This document shows positions 9,864 to 18,422 of a stretch of 64,000 bases of DNA, piece after piece. Each line of letters begins with the position of its first letter. Position 1 is the first letter of the stretch. Where the stretch lies: assembly GCF_000698595.1 (NCBI RefSeq), contig NZ_JFHC01000007.1, positions 1 through 64,000 on the forward strand, read 5' to 3'. The DNA comes from Caballeronia glathei. GTDB taxonomy: Bacteria; Pseudomonadota; Gammaproteobacteria; Burkholderiales; Burkholderiaceae. A program made the translations under genes and the position numbers. Below the pieces are notes generated by a model. The model was not told the origin of the DNA. It searched no databases and worked only from the letters and a program-made list of their open reading frames with translations.

Positions 9864-10693
9864 AGGGGCGTGTTGGGTTGTTGTGGTTGTCTGGGATGTT
9901 CGTCGAAGCCGGACGTGCTGTCGAGGGCGCCAATGATACTCGACGCGGGTGTCTCGAATGTAAGCGGATTGAAAAGATAAGAGCGGCTGAGCCCGGCGAA
10001 AGTTCGCGGCCGGTAATCGGTAAAAAAAGAAGGGGACGGAAAGCAGGCAGGCAAGAATTGCACCTGCGTTTTGCAGGGTTTTCCGCTACGGGTAGACGCG
10101 GCCGTCTCATTTTTATATACTGCGGCCTCGCCAACACAATCGATGCAGTTTGAAGATAGTTGCGCGGGGTTCGCATCCAGTAACAGGCAAATGCAGCAGG
10201 CAATTGTAATCAGCGCTGCCGCAGGCCAGTACTCGCGACGCATCCAGAACCCGTGCTCATACGACCAGACGCGCCTTGGCGGCGTGTTCGCCGCGTTTCT
10301 GGTCCGTTCCATTTCAGTGCGCGCCGGCTGATCCGGTCGCGGTCTGATTCATCGCCGTCCTCGTGACGGTTTCCTGCCCAGTCCGGCCATCAGGCATGCA
10401 GCATTCAGCCACCGCCGGCGGGTAACGAAACGGGCTTTTTTGCCTTTCGCGGCGCCCGAACCGGGATTTTTTTCCGGCTCGTCACCGTGATGGCTGCCCA
10501 GACCGGCGTCTTGCCGGTTTCGATCGGTTCAGTCGCGCTGCCAGGGGTGCCTGCAGCAGCCGCGGTTCAGTCGAACTTTTCCGCTGCGGCGTCGTGAGAC
10601 GCCTTCGCGTCGTGCCGCCTTGCTCTTCGCGGCCCGGGCGGCGCCATGCCGCGCACGACACGTGACGCAATCGAACAAGGAGACTCAAGCTTC
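9864..10693. other. Long divergent intergenic region
   Basis: About 830 nt without a supported gene between terC and the osmoprotectant operon. Visible structures are small hairpins: CCTGC-GTTTT-GCAGG at 10072-10086, ACCGGC-GTCTT-GCCGGT at 10502-10518 and GCGTC-GTGA-GACGC at 10589-10602. An AT-rich patch around 10110-10125 (TTTTTATATACT) could be a promoter core. Short open frames here have no recognisable features. The right end carries an AAGGAGA ribosome-binding site for the first transporter gene. Confidence 0.5.
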
Positions 10694-11410
10694 ATGAATC
10701 ACCGTCCCGTCAGAGTTGCCGCCGGCGTCATCGCCATCGGCATCGTTCTCGTGCTGCTCGGACACGCCATCGGTGCCGATGCGCTGGAGCAGTACCGCGC
10801 CGACCTCGTCTACTACACGGCGCGCCACCTCGTGCTCGTGGGCTATTCGATGGCGCTCGCGCTCGTCGTCGGCGTGCCGGCCGGCGTGCTGCTCTCCCGC
10901 CCGTCGTTTTCGCGGCATGCCGAGCGCTTCATGCAGATCTTCAACATCGGCAACACGATTCCGTCGCTCGCGGTGCTCGCGATCGCGCTCGGAATCTTCG
11001 GCATCGGCGACCGTCCCGCGATCACCGCGCTCTTTCTCGCCTCGCTGCTGCCGATCACGCGCAATACCTACGAGGGCATGAGGAACGTCTCGCCCGCGCT
11101 GCGCGAGGCGGCGCGCGGCATCGGCATGACGCCGTGGCAGTCGCTCACGCGCGTGGAGCTGCCGAATTCGCTGCCGATCATCGTCGGCGGCATCCGCACG
11201 GCGCTCGCGATCAACGTGGGCAGCGCGCCGCTCGCATACCTGATCGGCGCCGACAGCCTCGGCACGCTGATCTTCCCGGGCATCTACCTGAACAACCAGC
11301 AGCAGATGCTGCTTGGCGCCGCGGCGACCGCGGTGCTCGCGCTCGTGCTCGACGGCATCGTCGCGGCGGGCAGCCGCCGCGCGCTTGCGCGGCGCGGGCT
11401 CGCGGCATGA
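10694..11410 (+). CDS. Osmoprotectant ABC transporter permease (YehW/OpuC type)
   Basis: A 238-residue permease with an N-terminal membrane anchor and the binding-protein-dependent permease core. The coupling segment EAARGIGMTPWQSLTRVELPNSLPIIVGGIRTAL (residues about 140-173) is typical of glycine betaine/choline OpuC-type systems. The ATG at 10694 follows AAGGAGA with good spacing and agrees with the family start. First gene of a permease, binding protein, permease, ATPase operon, which matches YehWXYZ/OpuC composition. Confidence 0.85.
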   Translation: MNHRPVRVAAGVIAIGIVLVLLGHAIGADALEQYRADLVYYTARHLVLVGYSMALALVVGVPAGVLLSRPSFSRHAERFMQIFNIGNTIPSLAVLAIALGIFGIGDRPAITALFLASLLPITRNTYEGMRNVSPALREAARGIGMTPWQSLTRVELPNSLPIIVGGIRTALAINVGSAPLAYLIGADSLGTLIFPGIYLNNQQQMLLGAAATAVLALVLDGIVAAGSRRALARRGLAA

Positions 11411-11454
11411 GCGCGCAGCCCCGCAACCGACAGACAAGCCATGGAAATACAACG

Positions 11455-12357
11455 ATGAGAGCGTCAATGCTCAAGCGCTGGCTCGCGCTCGCGACGATCG
11501 TCGCCGCGGGCCTGCAGGGCGCCAGCGCCCACGCGGCGGGCCTCGTGCTCGGCGGCAAGAACTTCACCGAGCAGTACGTGCTCGTGGAAATCACGTCGCA
11601 GTACCTGCGCTCGAAGGGCTACACCGTCGACGAACGCACCGGGCTCGGCAGCGTGCTCATGCGCAGCGCGCAGGAGCACGGCCAGATCGACCTCGCGTGG
11701 GAATACACGGGCACGGCCGCGATCGTCTACAACAAGATCACGGAAAAGCTCGATCCGAAGACGATGTACGAGCGCGTGAAGGAACTCGACGCGAAGCGGG
11801 GCCTGGTGTGGCTCGACGCATCGCCGCTCAACAACACGTACGCGCTCGGGCTGCCGCAGCAGGTGGCGGAAAAGACCGGCATCCGCACGGTCTCGCAGCT
11901 CGCCGAGAAGATGAAGGCCGAGCCGGGCAAGAAGCACGTCTTTGCCATGGACGCCGAGTTCGCGAACCGCCCGGACGGCCTGAAGCCGCTCGAAGCGGCC
12001 TACGGCATGGACTTCAGCCGCCCGGAAGTGCGGCAGATGGACCCGGGGCTCGTCTATACGGCGCTGCATAACAACCAGGTGGCGCTCGGCCTGATCTACA
12101 CGACCGATGGCCGCGTGAAGGGTTTCGATATCGTGCCGCTCGAAGACGACCTGCACTACTTCCCGGCGTACAACGCGACGCCCGTCGTGAGAAAGCCGGT
12201 TCTCGACCAGAACCCGAAGCTCGCGGCGCAGCTGAACGCGCTGTCGGCGGCGCTCAACAACGACGTCGTGCTGGAAATGAACAAGCAGATCGATATCGAC
12301 GGCAAGTCGGTGCAGGCCGTCGCCGCCGACTTCCTGCGCACGCACAAGCTGCCCTAA
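11455..12357 (+). CDS. Osmoprotectant ABC transporter substrate-binding protein
   Basis: A 300-residue periplasmic protein with a signal peptide (MLKRWLALATIVAAGLQGASAHAA) followed by GLVLGGKNFTEQYVL, the hallmark start of OpuAC/OsmX-type quaternary-amine binding proteins. Motifs such as GLGSVLMRSAQEHGQIDLAWEYTGTA agree. ATG 11455 or 11467 can serve as start. The ligand is probably glycine betaine, choline or a related compound; which one cannot be told. Confidence 0.85.
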   Translation: MRASMLKRWLALATIVAAGLQGASAHAAGLVLGGKNFTEQYVLVEITSQYLRSKGYTVDERTGLGSVLMRSAQEHGQIDLAWEYTGTAAIVYNKITEKLDPKTMYERVKELDAKRGLVWLDASPLNNTYALGLPQQVAEKTGIRTVSQLAEKMKAEPGKKHVFAMDAEFANRPDGLKPLEAAYGMDFSRPEVRQMDPGLVYTALHNNQVALGLIYTTDGRVKGFDIVPLEDDLHYFPAYNATPVVRKPVLDQNPKLAAQLNALSAALNNDVVLEMNKQIDIDGKSVQAVAADFLRTHKLP

Positions 12358-12376
12358 GGGCCAAAAGGGAACCTGG

Positions 12377-13030
12377 ATGAACGTATTCGACTACCTCTCG
12401 GCCAACTGGCCGGAACTGATTCAGCTCACCGTGCAGCACGTCTATCTGGTGGGGATCGCGGTGGGCTGCGCGATTCTCGTCGGCGTGCCGCTCGGCATCG
12501 TCATCAGCCGTCACGAATGGCTCGCGGCGCCCATGCTCGGCGTGGCGACCGTGATCCTGACGCTGCCCTCCATCGCGCTCTTCGGGCTGATGATCCCGAT
12601 CTTCTCGCGTTTCGGGCAGGGCATCGGCGCGGTGCCGGCGATCGTCGCCGTGTTTCTCTATTCGCTCCTGCCGATCATGCGCAACACCTATCTCGCGCTG
12701 CGCAACGTGGATGCGGGCATCAAGGAAGCGGGCGTCGGCATCGGCATGACGTACTGGCAGCGCCTGCGCCTCGTCGATCTGCCGCTCGCCGTGCCGGTGA
12801 TTCTCGGCGGCGTGCGCACGGCGGTCGTGATGAACATCGGCGTGATGACGATCGCGGCCGTGATCGGCGCAGGCGGCCTCGGCAGCCTCATCATTCGCGC
12901 AATCGGCCAGAGCAGCATGATGAAGCTGCTCGTTGGCGCAGTACTCGTGAGCCTGTTGGCGATCGTCGCCGACCTGGCCCTGCAGGCGCTCCAGCGCCTT
13001 CTGACACCGAAGGGAGTCCAAAAAGCATGA
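12377..13030 (+). CDS. Osmoprotectant ABC transporter permease, second subunit
   Basis: A 217-residue five-to-six-helix permease related to the first gene of this operon. It has the cytoplasmic coupling segment EAGVGIGMTYWQRLRLVDLPLAVPVILGGVRTA near residues 117-150. It lacks the extra N-terminal anchor of its paralogue. A GGAACC leader precedes the ATG and the stop overlaps the ATPase start as ATGA. Confidence 0.87.
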   Translation: MNVFDYLSANWPELIQLTVQHVYLVGIAVGCAILVGVPLGIVISRHEWLAAPMLGVATVILTLPSIALFGLMIPIFSRFGQGIGAVPAIVAVFLYSLLPIMRNTYLALRNVDAGIKEAGVGIGMTYWQRLRLVDLPLAVPVILGGVRTAVVMNIGVMTIAAVIGAGGLGSLIIRAIGQSSMMKLLVGAVLVSLLAIVADLALQALQRLLTPKGVQKA

Positions 13031-14214
13031 TCGAACTCGACAAACTCACCAAGACCTTTACGCAAAAGGACGGCCAGAAGGTCACGGCCGTCGATTCCGT
13101 GAGCCTTTCCGTCGCCGAGGGCGAAATCTGCGTGTTCCTGGGTCCCTCGGGCTGCGGCAAGACCACGACGCTCAAGATGATCAACCGCCTGATCGCGCCG
13201 ACCACGGGCCGCGTGCTGATCAACGGCGAAGACACGATGTCGCTGAACGAAGTGGAACTGCGCCGGCACATCGGTTACGTGATCCAGCAGATCGGCCTGT
13301 TCCCGAACATGACGATCGAGGAGAACATCACGATCGTTCCGCGCCTGATGGGCTGGGACAAGAAGCGCTGCCGCGAGCGCGCGACCGAGCTGATGTCGAT
13401 GGTCGCGCTCGACCCGAAGCTGTACCTGAAGCGCTATCCGAAGGAGCTGTCGGGCGGCCAGCAGCAGCGTATCGGCGTGATCCGCGCGCTCGCCGCCGAC
13501 GCGCCCGTGCTGCTGATGGACGAGCCGTTCGGCGCCGTCGATCCGATCAACCGCGAGTCGATCCAGAACGAGTTCTTCCAGATGCAGCGGCAACTGAAGA
13601 AGACCGTGATCATGGTGAGCCACGACATCGACGAGGCGATCAAGCTCGGCGACCGCGTCGCCGTGTTCCGGCGCGGCAAGCTCGTGCAGTACGACCATCC
13701 GGACACGCTGCTCGCGCGCCCGCGCGACGAGTTCGTCGGCGCGTTCGTCGGCGCGGACAGCACGCTCAAGCGCCTGCTGCTGGTGAAGGCCGGCGACGCC
13801 GCCACGCAGACCGAGACCGCCCGCCCGGACACGCCGCTCGCGCGCGCCTACCAGATCATGGAAGACAGCGACAACCGCTACCTGACCGTGCTCGACGGCA
13901 ACCGGCGCGCGCTCGGCTACGTGCAGCGGCGCGTCGCGCGCACGGGGCAGGGCACGTGCGGCGACCAGCTGCGCGAATTCTCGACGACGGTTTCCGTCGA
14001 CGACAATCTGCGCGTCGTGCTCTCGAAGATGTATCAATTCAATTCGTCGTGGATGCCGGTGATCGACGCCGATGGCCAATATGTGGGCGAAGTGACGCAG
14101 GATTCGATCGCGGATTACCTCAGTTCCGGCCGCTCGCGCCAGCAGAGCGGGCAGGCGCCGGCGATCGTTTCTCCCGCCGTGGTGGCGGCGCAGGCCGCGG
14201 CGCTGGTGCACTGA
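13027..14214 (+). CDS. Osmoprotectant ABC transporter ATP-binding protein with CBS domains
   Basis: A 395-residue ATPase. Walker A is GPSGCGKTT near residue 39, the signature LSGGQQQR near residue 140 and Walker B VLLMDEPFG near 163. After residue about 265 it carries a pair of CBS-like segments (YQIMEDSDNRYLTVLDGN and VDDNLRVVLSKMYQFNSSWMPVID), which in OpuA-type transporters sense ionic strength. Coupled to the upstream permease by an ATGA overlap. Ends the operon. Confidence 0.88.
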   Translation: MIELDKLTKTFTQKDGQKVTAVDSVSLSVAEGEICVFLGPSGCGKTTTLKMINRLIAPTTGRVLINGEDTMSLNEVELRRHIGYVIQQIGLFPNMTIEENITIVPRLMGWDKKRCRERATELMSMVALDPKLYLKRYPKELSGGQQQRIGVIRALAADAPVLLMDEPFGAVDPINRESIQNEFFQMQRQLKKTVIMVSHDIDEAIKLGDRVAVFRRGKLVQYDHPDTLLARPRDEFVGAFVGADSTLKRLLLVKAGDAATQTETARPDTPLARAYQIMEDSDNRYLTVLDGNRRALGYVQRRVARTGQGTCGDQLREFSTTVSVDDNLRVVLSKMYQFNSSWMPVIDADGQYVGEVTQDSIADYLSSGRSRQQSGQAPAIVSPAVVAAQAAALVH

Positions 14215-14404
14215 TTTCCGTGTCTTTCCCTGTAAAAAGGGGCCGAATGAAGGCGATATCAGCTGAAACGAACTGAAACGCTTTGATGCAGTCCGGATAC
14301 GGTGCGGTGCGGCAAATACGGGTAAACTCTAGGTCCGTTTGAGCCGCCCGTGGCGGCTTGCCCGTTCACTCCCTGCGCCCGCGCAGGAGTCACCCGAAAG
14401 CCGC

Positions 14405-15538
14405 ATGCAGGGAAAATCTCAACGTTTTGCCGAACTGGACTTCTTTCGCGGTCTGGTTCTGCTCGTCATCGTCGTCGATCACATCGGCGGCAGCATGCTC
14501 TCGCGCTTCACGCTGCATGCGTTCGCCCTCAACGACGCCGCCGAAGTCTTCGTGTTCCTCGGCGGCTTCGCCACGGCGACGGCGTATGTGGCGCTCGCCG
14601 AGCGCCGCTCGGAAAGCGCGGCGCGCGCCCGCTTCGTCAGGCGCTCGTTCGAGATCTACCGCGCGTTTCTCGTCACCGCGACGCTGATGCTGCTGGCGAG
14701 CTTCGTGTTGCGGCCCTTTTACGGCAGCGCGCCCAATCTCGCGACCACCGACCTCGACAGCCTCATCTCGGCGCCGGTCGCGTCCATCTCCGACATCCTG
14801 CTGTTCAGGCGCCAGCCGTACCTCGCGTCGGTGCTGCCGATGTACGCGTTTTTCGCGCTCGCGGTACCGCTCGTTTTGCCCGTCGCGCGCAGCAAGCCGT
14901 GGCTGCTGCTCGGCGGCAGCGTCGCGCTGTGGGCGCTCGCGCCGCAGATCGGCGAACTCCTCCCTTCCGTCGACGACAACCTCTGGGACTTCAACCCGGC
15001 CGCCTGGCAACTGATGTTCGTGCTCGGCGTGCTCGCGCGCTGCCAGCCGGTGTACCAGCGCGTGGCGGCACACCGCTTTGGGTGGATCGTGAGCGTCGCG
15101 GCGCTCGCGATCGTCGCGGGCATGGCGTATTACAAGCTGCTCGTGCTGCCCGCTGTCATCGACAGCGACTTCAAGCGCAATCTGGCCGGCGCGCGCATCG
15201 TGAATTTCCTCGCGCTCGCGTGGATCGCCGCGAATTTCGTGCGCTACGGCACGGTGGCGAAACTCGCCGCCCGCCTGCCGTGGGTCGGCGCGGTCGGGCG
15301 TGACGGCATGGTCTGCTTCGTCGCGGGCGCGGTGATTTCGCTCGTCGTCGACTCGGTGCTCTTCACGCTTACCGACGGGCTCATCAACGTGCCGCTCGGC
15401 CTCGCCGCCGATGCGGTCGCGATTTCCCTGCTGCTCGCCGTTCCGCAACTGCGCCGCCCGCTGATGCACGCGATCACGCCGAAGCCCACGCTCGACGACG
15501 CCGTCAAGGCCGGCAGCCGTGCGCGCAGCGTGCGCTGA
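14405..15538 (+). CDS. opgC: OpgC-like membrane acyltransferase
   Basis: A 377-residue multispanning protein with about ten hydrophobic helices. The opening RFAELDFFRGLVLLVIVVDHIGG with the DH pair and the segment FVFLGGFATATAY are typical of OpgC proteins, which add succinyl groups to osmoregulated periplasmic glucans in the inner membrane. No opgG/opgH is in the window, so it works with genes elsewhere or on another substrate. ATG 14405 was preferred over longer GTG/TTG starts because the family begins with the RFxxLDFFRG motif. It stands just downstream of an osmoprotectant importer, which is suggestive only. Confidence 0.8.
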   Translation: MQGKSQRFAELDFFRGLVLLVIVVDHIGGSMLSRFTLHAFALNDAAEVFVFLGGFATATAYVALAERRSESAARARFVRRSFEIYRAFLVTATLMLLASFVLRPFYGSAPNLATTDLDSLISAPVASISDILLFRRQPYLASVLPMYAFFALAVPLVLPVARSKPWLLLGGSVALWALAPQIGELLPSVDDNLWDFNPAAWQLMFVLGVLARCQPVYQRVAAHRFGWIVSVAALAIVAGMAYYKLLVLPAVIDSDFKRNLAGARIVNFLALAWIAANFVRYGTVAKLAARLPWVGAVGRDGMVCFVAGAVISLVVDSVLFTLTDGLINVPLGLAADAVAISLLLAVPQLRRPLMHAITPKPTLDDAVKAGSRARSVR

Positions 15539-15644
15539 AGCGGCGGGTTCCGCGTTGCTCCGCCTGAATCTCCGGCTCGCCTGATTGACCTGATCGCCTG
15601 ATCCGCCGCGCCTGATGGACGCGGCGTTTGCCTGTCGCCGACCC

Positions 15645-16706
15645 ATGCTCAACACTCGTTTCGACACCTTCTTCGCGTCACGCGTCAGGACGCTACTAAC
15701 GGTCAGTTTTGCGCTGTCCGGGCTGAACGCCGCCGCAGATGCGGCGGCGGTGCAAGCGTCGGGCACGGGGGCGAGCGTGCGGGGCGAGGCTGCCCCGGCG
15801 ACCGGCACGGCGGCCACGGCCACGGCAACGGCGCGCGCCGCAAGCACGGCGGCCGCCACGCGCGGGACCGCCGCCAGCGACGCCAAAGGAAAACCGGTCC
15901 CGCCGGTGATCGTGTCTCCGGCGGGCAGCCGGGTGCTCGCGCGCACGATGCATTCCGAGGCGCTCGATCGCGACTGGCCCTACGCGCTCTATCTGCCGCC
16001 GGGCTTTTCGCCGCATGCGCGCCGCTATCCGGTCCTGTATCTGCTGCACGGACACGGCGACACCCCCTCCGACTGGATCACGCGCGGCCACCTGCAGGGC
16101 ATCGTCGACGGCCTGATCGCGCGGCGCGAAATCCCGCCGCTCCTGATCGTCATGCCGCAGGGCGGGACCGACTGGTACGTCGATCGCAAGGAACCCATCG
16201 AGACCGCGTTCTTCGAGGAACTGCTGCCCGAGATCGAAACGCGCTATCCGGTGCGCACGGACCGCGAGGGACGGGCGATCGGCGGGGTGTCGATGGGCGG
16301 ATTCGGCGCACTGCGTTACGCGATGACCCGCCCGCAGCTCTTTTGCGGCGCGATGCTGCTGGGTCCCGCGATCTACGCCGCCGAGCCGCCGGCCGGGTCG
16401 GCGGCGCGCTACGTGAACGTGTTCGGCGACGGCCGCTTCGATGCGCAGGTCTGGCGCTCGCTCAACTATCCGGCGCAGTGGTCCGCGTACATGAGCCGCG
16501 GGCAGCGCGTGCCGATGTTCATTGCCGCCGGCGACGACGATCTGCGCATCCACGCGGAAGCCTCGCAGCTTTACACGCAGTTGCGGCAGGCGAATCAGCC
16601 GGCTGAACTGCGCATCGTCGATGGCGGGCACACGTGGGCCGTGTGGAGCGCGCTGCTCGTCGACGGCCTGCGCTATTCGCTCGCCTGCACGCGCAAGAGC
16701 GCGTAG
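15645..16706 (+). CDS. Secreted esterase of the alpha/beta-hydrolase fold (Esterase D/EstA type)
   Basis: About 353 residues from the ATG at 15645; an upstream ATG at 15615 would add ten. A hydrophobic signal sequence ([20 protein letters not shown]) is followed by a low-complexity Ala/Thr-rich linker to about residue 95. The hydrolase domain contains [12 protein letters not shown], the nucleophile elbow GGVSMGGFG (Ser near residue 216), AGDDD (Asp near 295) and GGHTW (His near 328), forming a Ser-Asp-His triad. The substrate is unknown. Export to the periplasm is likely. Confidence 0.82.
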   Translation: MLNTRFDTFFASRVRTLLTVSFALSGLNAAADAAAVQASGTGASVRGEAAPATGTAATATATARAASTAAATRGTAASDAKGKPVPPVIVSPAGSRVLARTMHSEALDRDWPYALYLPPGFSPHARRYPVLYLLHGHGDTPSDWITRGHLQGIVDGLIARREIPPLLIVMPQGGTDWYVDRKEPIETAFFEELLPEIETRYPVRTDREGRAIGGVSMGGFGALRYAMTRPQLFCGAMLLGPAIYAAEPPAGSAARYVNVFGDGRFDAQVWRSLNYPAQWSAYMSRGQRVPMFIAAGDDDLRIHAEASQLYTQLRQANQPAELRIVDGGHTWAVWSALLVDGLRYSLACTRKSA

Positions 16707-16714
16707 GCGGGCCG

Positions 16715-16800
16715 CCCCCAAGCCCCCAAGCCCCCAAGCCCCCAAGCCCCCAAGCCCCCAAGCCCCCAAGCCCCCACGCACCCAAGCACCCAAGCACCCG
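16715..16800. repeat. 8-bp tandem repeat (CCCCCAAG)n
   Basis: Seven perfect consecutive copies of CCCCCAAG (16715-16770) are followed by three degenerate units (CCCCCACG, then CACCCAAG twice) and a partial copy. The array lies eight bases after the esterase stop and about 50 bases before the DUF1328 gene. It is an extragenic simple-sequence tract of the kind that varies in copy number by slippage. Confidence 0.95.
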
Positions 16801-16852
16801 GGCACATGCCTTGCTGAATCCGTGGCACTTCAATCAAAAGAACGGATTGCCC

Positions 16853-17026
16853 ATGCTCAAGCTCGCCATTCTCTTCGCGATCATTTCGGTGATCGCCGGT
16901 TTCTTCGGTTTCGGACGCGTATCGTCCGGTGCCGCGGGGATCGCGAAGATCTGCTTCTTCATCTTCCTCGTGCTGTTCGTGATTTTCCTGATCGTCGCGA
17001 TTTCGGCGGGGTCGCTCGTCTTCTGA
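16853..17026 (+). CDS. DUF1328 family membrane miniprotein (YtjA-like)
   Basis: A 57-residue protein with two hydrophobic helices and the family core [17 protein letters not shown] followed by [22 protein letters not shown]. It matches the small DUF1328/YtjA proteins of proteobacteria in length and sequence. The ATG at 16853 gives the exact family start; the open frame upstream only reads through the tandem repeat. Inner-membrane location is expected; function unknown. Confidence 0.88.
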   Translation: MLKLAILFAIISVIAGFFGFGRVSSGAAGIAKICFFIFLVLFVIFLIVAISAGSLVF

Positions 17027-17050
17027 CGCATTCGTGCGGCGCGATGTCCG

Positions 17051-18064
17051 CTACGCCGCGCGCAAGCCGATGGCCTCGCGCAGCGTGTCCGAGGGTCTCG
17101 CGCCGAACAGTTTCCTGTAGTCGGACGAAAACTGGCTCAGATGCCAGAAGCCCCAGGCGGCGGCGACGTCCTGGACACAGACGGCATCGCCCGCCGACGC
17201 TTCGCGCAGGGCGCGCCGCACGCCGTTCAGCCGGATCGCGCGCAGATACGCGACGGGCGTCATGCCGTAAATCTCCTGGAAGCAGTACTGCAGCATCCGG
17301 CGGCTCACACGCAGGTGCGTGCACAGCTCGGGCACGGCGACCGGCCGGTCGCGATGCTCGAGCACATAGGCGCGCGCCGCTTCGACGATCCACTTGCGAT
17401 GCGGCTTCGACGCGAGCGGCGCGGCCTGCGCGTGATCCGTCATGCACAGGTCGAAGAGCGATGCGAGTATCTGCGACTGAAGGTTCTCACGCGCGGCCGG
17501 TGAGAGCGGCGCGATCGACGAGGGCGCATCGGAGAGAATCGCGTCGAGCGCGTTGCACAGGCGCGCCTTGCGTGCCTTCCCGACGCAGAGGGTTTCCTGA
17601 GCGAACAGGCTTTGCGCGGTGCCCATGTGCTCGACTTCCGACGCATGGCGCAGCAGCACCGAGCGTTTGACGACGATGCCAAAGATGCGGTATCGCGCCG
17701 GCGTGACGAGTTCGAATTCGACGCTGCCGGGCTTGAACGCGAGCGAGTCCGGTGCGATGGTGCGCGCGCCGATCCTGCCGCATGCGTCGTCGCCGGCGGG
17801 GATGCCGAACCAGTACGAGTCGGGGCGCACTTCGCAGGTCTGCCGGAGCGCGTGGCTCGTGCTTTCCGCGAACAGATGCAGGTGGTCGAGGCACAGCTCG
17901 GTGAGCGCGCCTTCGAAGCGGCCGGGCGTTAGCTGGTCGTATTCCTGCGTCCAGCCGGCGATTGCGCGCGCCTGGTCGTCGGCGTCGTGCGCGAGATGGC
18001 GTTCGACGCAAAACGGGCCGCTCCATGCGGTGTCCTGCGCGTTCGGATCGGCAAGTTGAGTCAT
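17051..18064 (-). CDS. AraC-family transcriptional regulator, EutR-like
   Basis: A 337-residue regulator. The N-terminal 220 residues form a ligand-binding region (AGWTQEYDQLTPGRFEG near residue 36), and residues about 235-337 hold two AraC helix-turn-helix units (VPELCTHLRVSRRMLQYCF and VQDVAAAWGFWHLSQFSSDYRKLFG). The overall pattern resembles EutR-like regulators of ethanolamine genes, and eutBC plus an ethanolamine permease lie 2-7 kb away, so control of that operon is a reasonable inference. Divergent from the sigma-54 activator gene. Confidence 0.8.
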   Translation of the reverse strand: MTQLADPNAQDTAWSGPFCVERHLAHDADDQARAIAGWTQEYDQLTPGRFEGALTELCLDHLHLFAESTSHALRQTCEVRPDSYWFGIPAGDDACGRIGARTIAPDSLAFKPGSVEFELVTPARYRIFGIVVKRSVLLRHASEVEHMGTAQSLFAQETLCVGKARKARLCNALDAILSDAPSSIAPLSPAARENLQSQILASLFDLCMTDHAQAAPLASKPHRKWIVEAARAYVLEHRDRPVAVPELCTHLRVSRRMLQYCFQEIYGMTPVAYLRAIRLNGVRRALREASAGDAVCVQDVAAAWGFWHLSQFSSDYRKLFGARPSDTLREAIGLRAA

Positions 18065-18422
18065 GGCGCGAACAGGTCGTTAAGAGGACGTGAGCGGGAC
18101 GTGAACAGGCGGGCAGACGCGCGATGCGCCGACTATAGCGCGCCAAAATATTCCGCCGAAGCGATGCAAGGCGCATGCCGGGCGCGGTGCGGCCGTGCCC
18201 GGGAGCCGATCGCCGCACTGTTGCGCGCCCCGGCGTGCCGTTTCGATGCATCCCTTCACACCGGAGTGTCCAGAAACGCTACACCTGCATCAGCGGGGTG
18301 CATCGGCTGCACGGTAAGCGGCCCCTGAACGTGCGGACGGTGTTAAATTCGTCCCGGAGACATTCGATCGACGGCAGGGCGCACAGCGACCCTCACGCGG
18401 CGAATCACACAAGGAGGAGGCG
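18065..18422. promoter_or_regulatory. Divergent promoter region of the AraC and sigma-54 regulators
   Basis: About 360 nt without a gene. A GTGT-N11-ACAC inverted repeat sits at 18266-18284, which could be an activator site, though nothing ties it to either protein. The right end has GGAGGAGG in front of the sigma-54 activator start. I found no clear -24/-12 (GG...GC) element. Confidence 0.4.

Noticed and set aside
9864..10330. yybP-ykoY manganese riboswitch before terC
   Set aside because: TerC genes often have one, but the conserved loop sequences could not be found on the minus strand here; only short simple hairpins are visible.
10500..10620. Riboswitch before the osmoprotectant operon
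   Set aside because: Two small hairpins exist but match no aptamer I can recognise.
14390..15946. 518-residue frame on the minus strand over opgC
   Set aside because: Low-complexity Arg/Glu/His composition typical of antisense GC-rich frames; opgC on the plus strand is clearly coding.
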